Source of the DNA: Caprella mutica
Taxonomy: Eukaryota > Arthropoda > Malacostraca > Amphipoda > Caprellidae
Assembly: GCA_947561585.1 (NCBI GenBank)
Contig: CANNZV010003204.1
Location: forward strand, 54,259-118,258
DNA: 64,000 bases
Direction of reading: 5' to 3'
The translations under genes and the position numbers were made by a program. How positions within the stretch are numbered: position 1 is the stretch's first letter; each line of letters opens with the position of its first letter. Of the stretch, positions 23,801 through 36,200 are shown piece after piece. The notes under the pieces were generated by a model. It worked only from the letters and a program-made list of their open reading frames with translations, made no database searches and was not told the DNA's origin.

Positions 23801-26727
23801 GACAACAAACTATATAGGTAATTAGAAAGAACTGTTCAGGTGTTCTCTCTCTCCACACCACTATAGTAACTGACAACAAACTATATAGGTAATTAGAAAG
23901 AACTGTTCAGGTGTTCTCTCTCTCCACACCACTATAGTAACTGACAACAAACTATATAGGTAATTAGAAAGAACTGTTCAGGTGTTCTCTCTCTTCACAC
24001 CACTATACTAACTGACAACAAACTATATAGGTAATTAGAAAGAACTGTTCAGGTGTTCTCTCTCTTCACACCACTATACTAACTGACAACAAACTATATA
24101 GGTAATTAGAAAGAACTGTTCAGGTGTTCTCTCTCTTCACACCACTATACTAACTGACAACAAACTATATAGGTAATTAGAAAGAACTGTTCAGGTGTTC
24201 TCTCTCTCCACACCACTATACTAACTGACAACAAACTATATAGGTAATTAGAAAGAACTGTTCAGGTGTTCTCTCTCTTCACACCTCTATACTAACTGAC
24301 AACAAACTATATAGGTAATTAGAAAGAACTGTTCAGGTGTTCTCTCTCTTCACACCACTATAGTAACTGACAACAAACTATATAGGTAATTAGAAAGAAC
24401 TGTTCAGGTGTTCTCTCTCTTCACACCACTATACTAACTGACAACAAACTATATAGGTAATTAGAAAGAACTGTTCAGGTGTTCTCTCTCTCCACACCAC
24501 TATAGTAACTGACAACAAACTATATAGGTAATTAGAAAGAACTGTTCAGGTGTTCTCTCTCTTCACACCACTATACTAACTGACAACAAACTATATAGGT
24601 AATTAGAAAGAACTGTTCAGGTGTTCTCTCTCTTCACACCACTATACTAACTGACAACAAACTATATAGGTAATTAGAAAGAACTGTTCAGGTGTTCTCT
24701 CTCTCCACACCACTATACTAACTGACAACAAACTATATAGGTAATTAGAAAGAACTGTTCAGGTGTTCTCTCTCTTCACACCTCTATACTAACTGACAAC
24801 AAACTATATAGGTAATTAGAAAGAACTGTTCAGGTGTTCTCTCTTTTCACACCACTATACTAACTGACAACAAACTATATAGGTAATTAGAAAGAACTGT
24901 TCAGGTGTTCTCTCTCTTCACACCACTATAGTAACTGACAACAAACTATATAGGTAATTAGAAAGAACTGTTCAGGTGTTCTCTCTCTTCACACCACTAT
25001 AGTAACTGACAACAAACTATATAGGTAATTAGAAAGAACTGTTCAGGTGTTCTCTCTCTTCACACCTCTATAGTAACTGACAACAAACTATATAGGTAAT
25101 TAGAAAGAACTGTTCAGGTGTTCTCTCTCTTCACACCTCTATAGTAACTGACAACAAACTATATAGGAAATTAGAAAGAACTGTTCAGGTGTTCTCTCTC
25201 TTCACACCACTATACTAACTGACAACAAACTATATAGGTAATTAGAAAGAACTGTTCAGGTGTTCTCTCTCTTCACACCACTATAGTAACTGACAACAAA
25301 CTATATAGGTAATTAGAAAGAACTGTTCAGGTGTTCTCTCTTTTCACACCACTATAGTAACTGACAACAAACTATATAGGTAATTAGAAAGAGCTGTTCA
25401 GGTGTTCTCTCTCTTCACACCACTATAGTAACTGACAACAAACTATATAGGTAATTAGAAAGAACTGTTCAGGTGTTCTCTCTCTTCACACCACTATAGT
25501 AACTGACAACAAACTATATAGGTAATTAGAAAGAACTGTTCAGGTGTTCTCTCTTTTCACACCACTATAGTAACTGACAACAAACTATATAGGTAATTAG
25601 AAAGAACTGTTCAGGTGTTCTCTCTCTTCACACCACTAAAGTAACTGACAACAAACTATATAGGTAATTAGAAAGAACTGTTCAGGTGTTCTCTCTCTTC
25701 ACACCACTATACTAACTGACAACAAACTATATAGGTAATTAGAAAGAACTGTTCAGGTGTTCTCTCTCTTCACACCACTATAGTAACTGACAACAAACTA
25801 TATAGGTAATTAGAAAGAACTGTTCAGGTGTTCTCTCTCTTCACACCACTATACTAACTGACAACAAACTATATAGGTAATTAGAAAGAACTGTTCAGGT
25901 GTTCTCTCTCTTCACACCACTATAGTAACTGACAACAAACTATATAGGTAATTAGAAAGAACTGTTCAGGTGTTCTCTCTCTTCACACCTCTATAGTAAC
26001 TGACAACAAACTATATAGGAAATTAGAAAGAACTGTTCAGGTGTTCTCTCTCTCCACACCACTATAGTAACTGACAACAAACTATATAGGTAATTAGAAA
26101 GAACTGTTCAGGTGTTCTCTCTCTTCACACCTCTATACTAACTGACAACAAACTATATAGGTAATTAGAAAGAACTGTTCAGGTGTTCTCTCTCTTCACA
26201 CCACTATACTAACTGACAACAAACTATATAGGTAATTAGAAAGAACTGTTCAGGTGTTCTCTCTCTTCACACCACTATAGTAACTGACAACAAACTATAT
26301 AGGAAATTAGAAAGAACTGTTCAGGTGTTCTCTCTCTCCACACCACTATAGTAACTGACAACAAACTATATAGGTAATTAGAAAGAACTGTTCAGGTGTT
26401 CTCTCTCTTCACACCACTATAGTAACTGACAACAAACTATATAGGAAATTAGAAAGAACTGTTCAGGTGTTCTCTCTCTCCACACCACTATAGTAACTGA
26501 CAACAAACTATATAGGTAATTAGAAAGAACTGTTCAGGTGTTCTCTCTCTTCACACCACTATAGTAACTGACAACAAACTATATAGGTAATTAGAAAGAA
26601 CTGTTCAGGTGTTCTCTCTCTTCACACCACTATAGTAACTGACAACAAACTATATAGGTAATTAGAAAGAACTGTTCAGGTGTTCTCTCTCTTCACACCA
26701 CTATAGTAACTGACAACAAACTAAATA
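17852..26727 (+). repeat. Major satellite: 71-bp unit, about 125 copies (8.9 kb)
   Basis: Each unit begins gtaattagaaagaactgttc, continues aggtgttctctctcttcaca and ccactata(g/c)taactgac, and ends aacaaactatatag. Units differ at a handful of sites (g/c in tatastaac, ttcac/tccac, ccacta/cctcta, gtaatt/gaaatt), and one unit near 21,073 has a 2-base insertion. In this phase the unit starts GT, ends AG, and in many copies contains TACTAAC 19 bases before the end, so it resembles a minimal intron in the same orientation as the exchanger gene downstream. No ORF. Its edge lies 18 bp from a GAGTCAA-type MITE. Confidence 0.98.
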
Positions 26728-26744
26728 TTGCATGTGATTAGCGA

Positions 26745-26955
26745 TGATAGAAAAATGCGAGTCAATTTGACTCAAAATTTGAGTTCAGTTTGTCCCCAAA
26801 CCGGTTCAAAAATGTGAGTCAATTTCTCATCCTAACATTTTACTTAAAAACAAGAGTCATATTGACTCCTAATTCATAGTCAGATTGACTCAGTCAATCA
26901 ATGAAAAGACTTGACTCGAGTGATGAGTCTGGTTGACTTGCAATTTTTCTCAGTG
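26745..26955 (+). mobile_element. GAGTCAA-type MITE, copy 3
   Basis: Left end gatagaaaaatgcgagtcaa, right end gacttgcaatttttctcagtg, with ccggttcaaaaatgtgagtc and tgactcctaattcatagtc inside. The ends pair as inverted repeats of the form CACTGAGAAAAATGCGAGTCAA with a few mismatches. Confidence 0.85.
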
Positions 26956-27088
26956 AGTGCTAAGGTTATGCTCTTCCATTACGATATCTTTGATTTTCTT
27001 TAACAGAAAACGACTATTCGAGGGGTGACTTCATTGCTATCACTGTAACTCCTCCCCCTCCCCTCCCTCTCACTAATCACAACATTCT

Positions 27089-27109
27089 CTTTTCTCCACA
27101 GCGATCACC
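27089..27109 (+). promoter_or_regulatory. 3' splice site just upstream of the start codon
   Basis: A long pyrimidine tract (cctcccctccctctcac, then cattctcttttctccacag) ends in AG at 27,100-27,101, eight bases before the ATG. It implies either an upstream non-coding exon, possibly beyond the 71-bp satellite, or a spliced-leader trans-splicing site. I could not identify an upstream exon. The ATG context (caccATGa) has A at -3. Confidence 0.7.
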
Positions 27110-27217
27110 ATGAAGCTGCTCTTGTTCACCCTGGTGCTAGTGGTGAGTGTGGTGAGTGGAGAGAGACCAAACGTCACTCACCAGCTTCACCAGCCTCAAG
27201 CACTCACTACACAGCAG
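27110..27217 (+). CDS. NHE: NHE exon 1: start codon and signal peptide
   Basis: Encodes residues 1-36, starting MKLLLFTLVLVVSVVSGERP. A short basic start, a run of Leu/Val and a small-residue exit (SGE) fit a cleavable signal peptide. NVT at 21-23 is a sequon. The exon ends CAG|gtgagt in phase 0. I chose this ATG because it follows a strong acceptor and opens directly into the hydrophobic segment. No family match is expected in this variable region. Confidence 0.82.
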
Positions 27218-30200
27218 GTGAGTCACTTTAAGGAACTTGAGTAATGTTTTTAAGTAGTTAAGTTAGAAACTCAGTCACTCAAGTTACTGAGAAACAACCT
27301 CTGGCAACAACGGTTTTCAACCTTTTTTTCCTAATGTTTACGTCTTCCCAGGCAACGAGCATTTATTCCTGGGATATTGGAGAGAATATTTAAGGAATGA
27401 ATCTTTCTTGCCTTGGAAATTTCCTCAAATATTCCAGGAATAAATCCTTGTTGTCAGGGAATGTATCTAACTCATACTGCCCTCATACTGCCCCAATACT
27501 GCCCTAATTGAATACTGCCCTCACACTGCCCTCACACTGCCCCAATACTGCCCTAATTGAATACTGCCCTCACACTGCCCTCACACTGCCCCAATACTGC
27601 CCTAATTGAATACTGCCCTCACACTGCCCCAATACTGCCCTAATTGAATACTGCCCTCATACTGCCCTCACACTGCCCCAATACTGCCCTCACACTGACC
27701 CAATACTGCCCTAATTGAATACTGCCCTCATACTGCCCTCACACTGCCCCAATACTGCCCTCACACTGACCCAATACTGCCCTAATTGAATACTGCCCTC
27801 ATACTGCCCTCACACTGCCCCAATACTGCCCTCACACTGCCCCAATACTGCCCTCACACTGACCCAATACTGCCCTAATTGAATACTGCCCTCATACTGC
27901 CCTCACACTGCCCCAATACTGCCCTCACACTGACCCAATACTGCCCTAATTGAATACTGCCCTCATACTGCCCTCACACTGCCCCAATACTGCCCTCACA
28001 CTGACCCAATACTGCCCTAATTGAATACTGCCCTCACACTGCCCCAATACTGCCCTCATACTGCCCCAATACTGCCCTAATAGAATACTGCCCCTCATTC
28101 CAGATAATTGCCGATCTCTCCCGTTCATCCACCAAACACAATGTAGAGGCTAGACACGGAGGTGAGAGAGTCTCTTATAGTGAAAGTAGTTAACTTAGTA
28201 CTCCTCTATAGTGAAAGTAGTTAACTTAGTACTCCTCTATAGTGAAAGTATTTAACTTAGTACTCCTCTATAGTGAAATAGTTCATAGTGAATATAGAGT
28301 CTTGAGTGAGGCAGCAGCCTCTATACTGAACAAATATTCTTTTGTTTGCTACGAATGATCATCAGTTGTAAGAAAGTAGAGGTATCCGTGATACCTGGTA
28401 GTATCTTGGATACACTCACTGTAGCAACCTTACGGGGTTACGGTTATATTCAACGTTAATTTATTGACGAGCTAATGATAATAAGGAACTGATGTATATC
28501 TAACTTGTAGCTTATGTATCTTTTCTGCCCAAGTAGCTATTGCTCGATATCTTACGTATCTTTTCTCCCCAAGTATCGCGCTGTGTTCGTAAGTATCATG
28601 CTGTATCACCTGCACCGGCACACTTACGGATATCACTTATCGATGCCGTTCTAGACACTTTCGGTAAAAAACTGTCACTGTTAATAAAGCCACAGAGTTA
28701 GCAGTCATAAAGCTCTTAAACACTCTTAATACGCTCTTAAACACTCTTAATATCGCTCTTAAACACTTTTAATACGTTCTTAAGCATTATTAATAACGCC
28801 TCAGAGTTCAAGGGATCGTTCAGTGTTTTTTGCAATTTTTACCGATTTTTTTTTCACTTCAATTCCCCAATAAACATTCCAAGGAAAACCTACAAAAAGT
28901 TTCATTTTGGTGTGACAACTATAAGTCAGTGTAGGGGGGGGGGGGTGAGAGACAGGGTGTGCCACAGTAGAAAGGGACCTTTGAGCTGAAAAAGCAACTT
29001 CAATTCACAAGAGCATTTTACACCTTCTGTCGAAATCTCAGCTCAATCGGACAAGTATTGTTAGTAGATAGAAAAACCACTTTACAATCCCTTTCTAACA
29101 GTCCTCTTAATAAATCTCCTAAACACTCTTAATAACGCTCTTTGAACACTCCTAATAACGTTCTTAATAACGCTCTTCTAAAGCTACACGCTTTACTGTT
29201 TTCACTATCATACTATACAGGCAGGCCCCGCTTTTATAAAAGCTATAATAATTGCAATGCATGTCTCGTCGTTCTTATAGGTTCTAGGTAAACTCTGTCT
29301 CGTTTTATAATGGTGTCATTAAAGAACAATAATAGAAAAAGTTGAAACTAAGAGTACTAAAATGTGTAGTTTATTTATTAAAAGCAGATAACATCATTAA
29401 CTGTTGTAAAATGATGCGTGACATTAGTAATTTCGACATGAGATTTGAGCGGAAAATTTCGATCTGAGGTATAAATTAAAACTTATCAGTTAGACGATAA
29501 AACTTATCCAAACCCCCTGCCAGGTCATTAAATAATCACGAAGTCTATAGTACAACAAACAAGCGGATACAACAAACTACAGAATGGCCATCTATGTTGA
29601 TAGACCGAATTTTCTGAGACCGAAATTTTCAGCCACCGTTAATGCATTATGTAGAAATAGAAAACCGATACCATTTTTGTGATGTTTGTTCAACTTAAGC
29701 TGCAAAACCATCATTATTATCATTGAGATGAGGTCTTTAGAAGCAATTGGTTCGGAAATTAGTCTTCATAGCTTACATAAATGTTATATAATAATTATAA
29801 TTACATCAGTGTAATTAGTCTCTATACCAGAATAAATGTTTAATTTATTCACCACTTTGAAGTTTCATCGCAGAGTTTCAATATACGCTAAGTCAAGCGA
29901 GCCCCTAAAACATTTTCTTTTAACTCATAGAAAATGAAATGGTTGAGGGGTTACTATTACATAATAACCTTGTGTCTTACCTCAGTCTTGTTACTATTTG
30001 TAATAAGTCTGAGTCGTGATTTGGTAATAAAAGCGGGGCCTACAAAAACAAGTTAAACAATAATAAACATTCTTCTTCCTCACAATGTGCAGAATAGGTG
30101 TAAAACACCTCTAAAGGGCCGTACACACGCAGGTTTTTTAAAGTCTTTCCACCAGACTTTTTGCTAAGCTCTTCCTACTTTTTCCACGAGAAAATAAGAA

Positions 30201-33200
30201 AAAACGATATAATTGGTATTTATTTGAGATGGTATCCATGATACCTGCAGGTATCATGGATACCATCTCAACTAAATACCAATCATATCGTATAAAACAT
30301 GAAATTGCACCGTTACACCTAGTGTTTCTAACGGGTAGTAGTCATACCACAGTGTAAATTGCAGCACTGAAAAATATGCTTAAGGAAATAATAGAAGATG
30401 TAACACAATGATTTAACAGTCTTTATGTATCATCTCTTTATTTTAAATTATTCTGACAGTTTCATCTAATTTTGACAACTGATGTCAACCTTACAGTATA
30501 TTTTACTTTAATGGTACACGGTTAATATTATCAAATGTTGTGGCTTATAGAAAAGGTATAATATTATCAAATATTGTATTTTAAAGGAATAATAAGTCAG
30601 TGGTATTTAATATTCAACTGCTAATCAAGATTGAACTTGAACTATATAAATGTCAGTCTCCTCATCAAAAATACAACATCATTTTATTTAGAGTGAGTCA
30701 GAATATTGGGGAATAATGCTAGCTAAATAATAAAATAGTTAGAATAATAAAAACATAATAATCAAAAAAAGTTAGTTAGTCACTAAATAACAGATAAATA
30801 GTAATAGTTAACAGAATAGTCCTCTATAATGAAGTCCTGTATAGTTAATCATAGAGGAGCTGTAGTCTAGTTGAACAGTAATTATAATAAAAAATGAATA
30901 TTAGATAACATTGTAATTATAATAAAATCTTCAATACGGTTTAAATCTTATTAGATTCGACTTAAATTTGACAGTCTGCATAATAACACTTTTTCTTGAT
31001 AAAATGTCTAAAAATGTTTCGTTATCGAGGTACTGGTACCTAACTGTGGAGTATATTATTTTACAAGTACCCAGGCAACAAGCATTATTCCTGGGATAGA
31101 ATGGGAATAATCCAGGCAAGAATGATATACTCCTGGGATATTCCCTTACTATCCCAGGAACAAACTCTTGCTGCCTGGGTAGCTATTGAGAATAACACGC
31201 AAAACAAACCGTGGACTGACAATTGGGCCCAATATATATGGCTGAAGCAGACGTTAAACCCCTACTATGAATAAATGCTTTCTCTTTCTTTATTATTTAT
31301 CATTTAAAAAAGATTTATATTTTAAAAATCTAGTATTTAACCGTTAAAATTTGTTGTGTGTAATCTATCATCTAACTTTAAAATTTCAGTGAAATAAACT
31401 AATCGGTTTGAAGATTAAAAAGTAAAGCTATTATATTATATATTGCAAAATATTCTTAGGTTTTAGTAATGCCATATCGCTCATTTGCAAGAACAAAGTC
31501 AAAAACACAAACAAGTAATAAAGAGTTATCCACACAGTCCTATTAATCTCAAAATACTGATTATTTGGTAACCGTTTGACAGCTCTAGAATGTACCGCTA
31601 GAGAGGCTAAATGTCCTAACGATATACCATTAAATGTACGTACATTACAAAATGCCTCTCCTGAAAAATAGCTTCTCTAGAGGTATGACAGAGTTGTCGC
31701 AAATGAGCGAAGTGATATCAATCACTAGAGTTGTGACAATATGCTTTATAAATCATAGATCTTAAGAATATCATAGACACAGTACTGTATACCGCTGGTG
31801 TAGAAACATTCAATACTCTTTAATTCTCAATGATTTTCAAAGCGTATTGTCACAACCCTAGTGACTAGTTGAATCAGTTAGGTGCTATAAGAGCCCTCAT
31901 ACAGGAGCGTTTTTTTGACGCAGCGTCTTTTTCTTGCGTCCACAATTGCCTGATTTTCTAATTCTTTTACCGTGCGTTCAAAAGACGCGTGTTTGTCTAC
32001 ATATGTACAATAGAGTTACATGATATTTTTGGGACGTGCGTTAATAGACGCACGTCAAAAAGACGCTCGTGTACGTGTGGTTACCTAACCATTGTTATAA
32101 TGTATTGTTAGAACTCGTGACTGAAGTTATACTCCTTTTTTTAGAACTCTCCACTTGCAATATCTGAAAAGTAGTTTTTACTTTAAAAGTGCTTGGACCT
32201 CTATGTATAAATTATCTTTTACACTATCATTCAATAAGTATTTTTATTTTCATATTTAGCACATTTGTGCCCACTAACCATTGCTATAACATCTGTTCTA
32301 CTCCCCCATTAGAGCTCTCCACCAGCTCCCCCATGAACTGTTCCGAAGAACATCACGAACCTACGGTACACCTCGCCTCTTTTCGGTGGGAGGAGATAGG
32401 GGCCTTTTTCACCATCACAGCCTTCGTACTCATTGCCGGCCTGTGTAAACTAGGTGAGAAACTAGGGAGAAACTAGGTGAGAAACTAGGGATGAACTAGG
32501 TGAGAAACTAGGGGTGAACTAGGTGAGAAACTAGGAATGAACTAGGTGAGAAACTAGGGTTGAACTAGGTGAGAAACTAGGAATGAACTAGGTGAGAAAC
32601 TAGGGTTGAACTAGGTGAGAAACTAGGGGTGAACTAGGCGAGAAACTAAGGGTGAACTAGGTGAGAAACTAGGGAGAAACTAGTGATGGTCTCTGAAAAC
32701 TAGGTATGATTCCAGGTAATTAACTAGGAGTTACACTAGGAGTTACACTAAGAGTTACACTTGGAGTTACACTAGGAGTTACACTAGGAGTTACACTTGG
32801 AGTTACACTAGGAGTTACACTAGGAGTTACACTAAGAGTTACACTAGGTGTTACACTAGGAGCTACGCTAGGAGTTACACTAAGAGTTACACTAGGAGTT
32901 ACACTAGGAGTTACACTAGGAGCTACACTAGGAGTTACACTAGGAGTTACACTAGGAGTTACACTAGGAGTTACACTAGGAGTTACACTAGGAGTTACAC
33001 TAGGAGCTACACTAGGAGTTACACTAAGAGTTACACTAGGAGTTACACTAAGAGTTACACTAGGTGTTACACTAGGAGTTACACTAGGAGTTACACTAGG
33101 TGTTACACTAGGAGCTACACTAGGAGTTACACTAGGAGTTACACTAGGAGTTACACTAAGAGTTACACTAGGAGTTACACTAGGAGTTACACTAGGAGTT

Positions 33201-36200
33201 ACACTAGGAGTTACACTAGGAGTTACACTAGGAGTTACACTAGGAGTTACACTAGGAGTTACACTAGGAGCTACACTAGGAGTTACACTAGGAGTTACAC
33301 TAGGAGTTACACTAGGAGTTACACTAGGAGCTACACTAGGAGTTACACTAGGAGTTACACTAGGAGCTACACTAGGAGTTACACTAGGAGTTACACTAGG
33401 AGTTACACTAGGAGCTACACTAGGAGCTACACTAGGAGCTACATAGGAGTTACACTAGGAGTTACACTAGGAGTTACACTAGGAGTTACACTAGGAGTTA
33501 CACTAGGAGCTACACTAGGAGCTACACTAGGAATTACACTAGGAGTTACACTAGGAGTTACACTAGGAGTTACACTAGGAGTTACACTAGGAGTTACACT
33601 AGGAGTTACACTAGGAGCTACACTAGGAGTTACACTAGGAGCTACACTAGGAGCTACACTAGGAGTTACACTAGGAGTTACACTAGGAGTTACACTAGGT
33701 GCAACTACCCATACCTTTAGAGTCTTATCTGAACACTTTTCTGTTACTAAGATGAACTTCTGTTTTTATTCTCACTCTTTATTTTAGTTGTTACACGAGA
33801 ACCATCTTCACTAAATCTATTTATTTTACTTTATTCAAATACAATAATCTTTTGAGTGTAGAAATAGATGTAGATAATAATATATTACTCTATTTGAAGT
33901 CATTGCACAATAAATCTTAAAGTAAAATCTTCTTGCTAGTTTTATTCAGTTTACAAACAAAAAAAAGTTAGTTAGCATTGAATGTAGCTATTCTTTGATT
34001 TAATCTATTGGAGAGTACATTAGTAATGTTATGAATTAAACCTTTGTCTATGCAGTAACAGAAGTGTATTATCTTCATAAAATGTCTATTGACGTCATTA
34101 TGATGTCTATTGACGTCATTAACCCTAATGATTTTAACATGTGTTTTATAGGCATATATTTTTTTAATTACTTTATATCTTTCATGTTATTCCTTTAAAT
34201 TTACTGGTCTTTCTTGACTTTGTTCCTACATAAATACAAAATATAATTTTTGTATTTAATTAAAAGTCTCAAAATATTTAAGTATCGGCGTAAATCACGT
34301 ATATTATGAAATTAATTGTACTTTGGTGACGTGTGGCAACGTAGAAATATAGTTTGGTTAGCCAATACACACGAATCTGTCCACGTTTTCATGGAATACA
34401 GACACATGCGCGAGCTGTGATTGGGTCACACTCCACCCAATCACAGCTCTGCTCTCTCAGTTGCCAATATATTATATACCTATGTATCTATTTCTCCTTA
34501 TATATTCAATATTTTCACTTGATATTAGGTACACATTACTTTAGTATATATACTAACATCTAATAAAAATACAGAACGGTAGGTTTATAAATAAGACATG
34601 TGTTTTTTTAACAAATAGTCAAACCTTCTCGTTGATTCTGGCAGTCAAACTCATTAGGGTTAAGATGTCTACTGACGTCATAAGATGTCTTTTGACGTCA
34701 TGGATTTAGTCAGTTTTATGTACAGGGTGGCACAGTCAAGTGTGGGCAGATAAAAAATAGATTTTTTTAATTTCAGTTTTATGAAGGAAAATGTAATTGC
34801 CAGACCAAATAACTTAAAAGAAATAATTCAATACTAGTTACTTTCCCGTTAAAATCATGTCAATATATTCCCGTGCGTACCATAGTTACATTCTTCATGT
34901 TTAATACCCGTAGTGTAAAAGCCGACACCGAATAAATAAACACCCGAGAGAAACTATTAGGATAGATAACCTTTTTTGTCTCGTATAACCTGGAGACGAG
35001 GGATCACTTTATCAAATTTCTTACCAACAGTCTCAGCTTCCTTTTCTGTCCCAAGATTTGATTTGTTCTTACTGACAAACACAATTTATGGTAAAAAACG
35101 CAGTGTTCTTCTAGAAACAGAAAACATGCGCTTTTTTCCATTTAGCAAGTGTGGTTGTACAGAAACAAACACTGACCAAATCTTAGTCTGAAATGGAAGT
35201 TGAAACACTCTGTGTGTCACATGTTATGAAGTGACTCTCGTCAACACATCACTTCCCTACCCAAGGCCCATGCTATACTATAGCAGATAAAACGCCACGT
35301 TTTCACCGCCCAGTTTACGCCTCTTCAATTAATCACGGTTAAATGAATGTAAAGCGAAAGAAACGCTAGTACAGACTGCAAATTTGCTTCCCATTCATTT
35401 AACCGTGATTAATTGAAGAGGTGTAAAATGAGCGGTGAAAACGCGGTGTTTTAACTGCTAGCATAGAGTGGGCACTTTCCCCCTTTTCCACCTCCTGTAC
35501 CCCCCATTTCCTACCGCAGGTTTCCACCACCTTCACTGGCTGTCTAGCAAAGTACCAGAGAGTTGTCTGCTCATTGTACTAGGACTGTTGATGGGACTAG
35601 TGATTTACTTCATCAGGTGAACTGACTACACTTTACTAGGAGAAACATAATCTCTAGGGCCGTACACACGTAGGGTTTTTAAGACTTTCCACCAGACTTT
35701 TTGCTAAGCTCCTCCTACTTTTTAGACAAGAATATAAGAAAAAACAATAAAATTATTACTTATTTCAGTTGGTATCCATGATACATGCAAGTAACTATTT
35801 AGAAACTTTATAAAAATGTACCTGCAGGTATTATGGATACCAACTAAAATAATTATAGAGTTTTTTCTTATATTCTCGTGGAAAAAGTAGGCGGAGCTTA
35901 GCAAAAAGTCTGGTGGAAAGACTTAAAAACCTCTACGTGTGTACGGCCCTTTACTTCCATTAGTACACCTCTCTATTTGCTAATGTATAATAATGGTAGC
36001 TACTAATTTATATTTAGAAATGATATATGAGTGTTACTAAGACCTATTTCACACGGGGCACTTTTTTAAACAAAAAAGCTGAATTAAAAAATCGCCTAAT
36101 TTAAGCGGACATACACAACAAGTATATTCTGTCGTAGCGTTTTTTATGCAGCATTTTCTTTGCTGCGACATGAGAAAAACGGCCGTCTGAAAATGGTTCA

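Noticed and set aside
3197..26727. CRISPR array
   Set aside because: Repeats are head-to-tail with no unique spacers of even length, no cas genes, and eukaryotic context.
32189..32312. Upstream extension of exon 3 as an alternative first exon
   Set aside because: An ATG at 32,189 is in frame with exon 3 and hydrophobic, but there is no promoter evidence and exons 1-2 join in phase to the strong acceptor at 32,311; it is left as an untested possibility.
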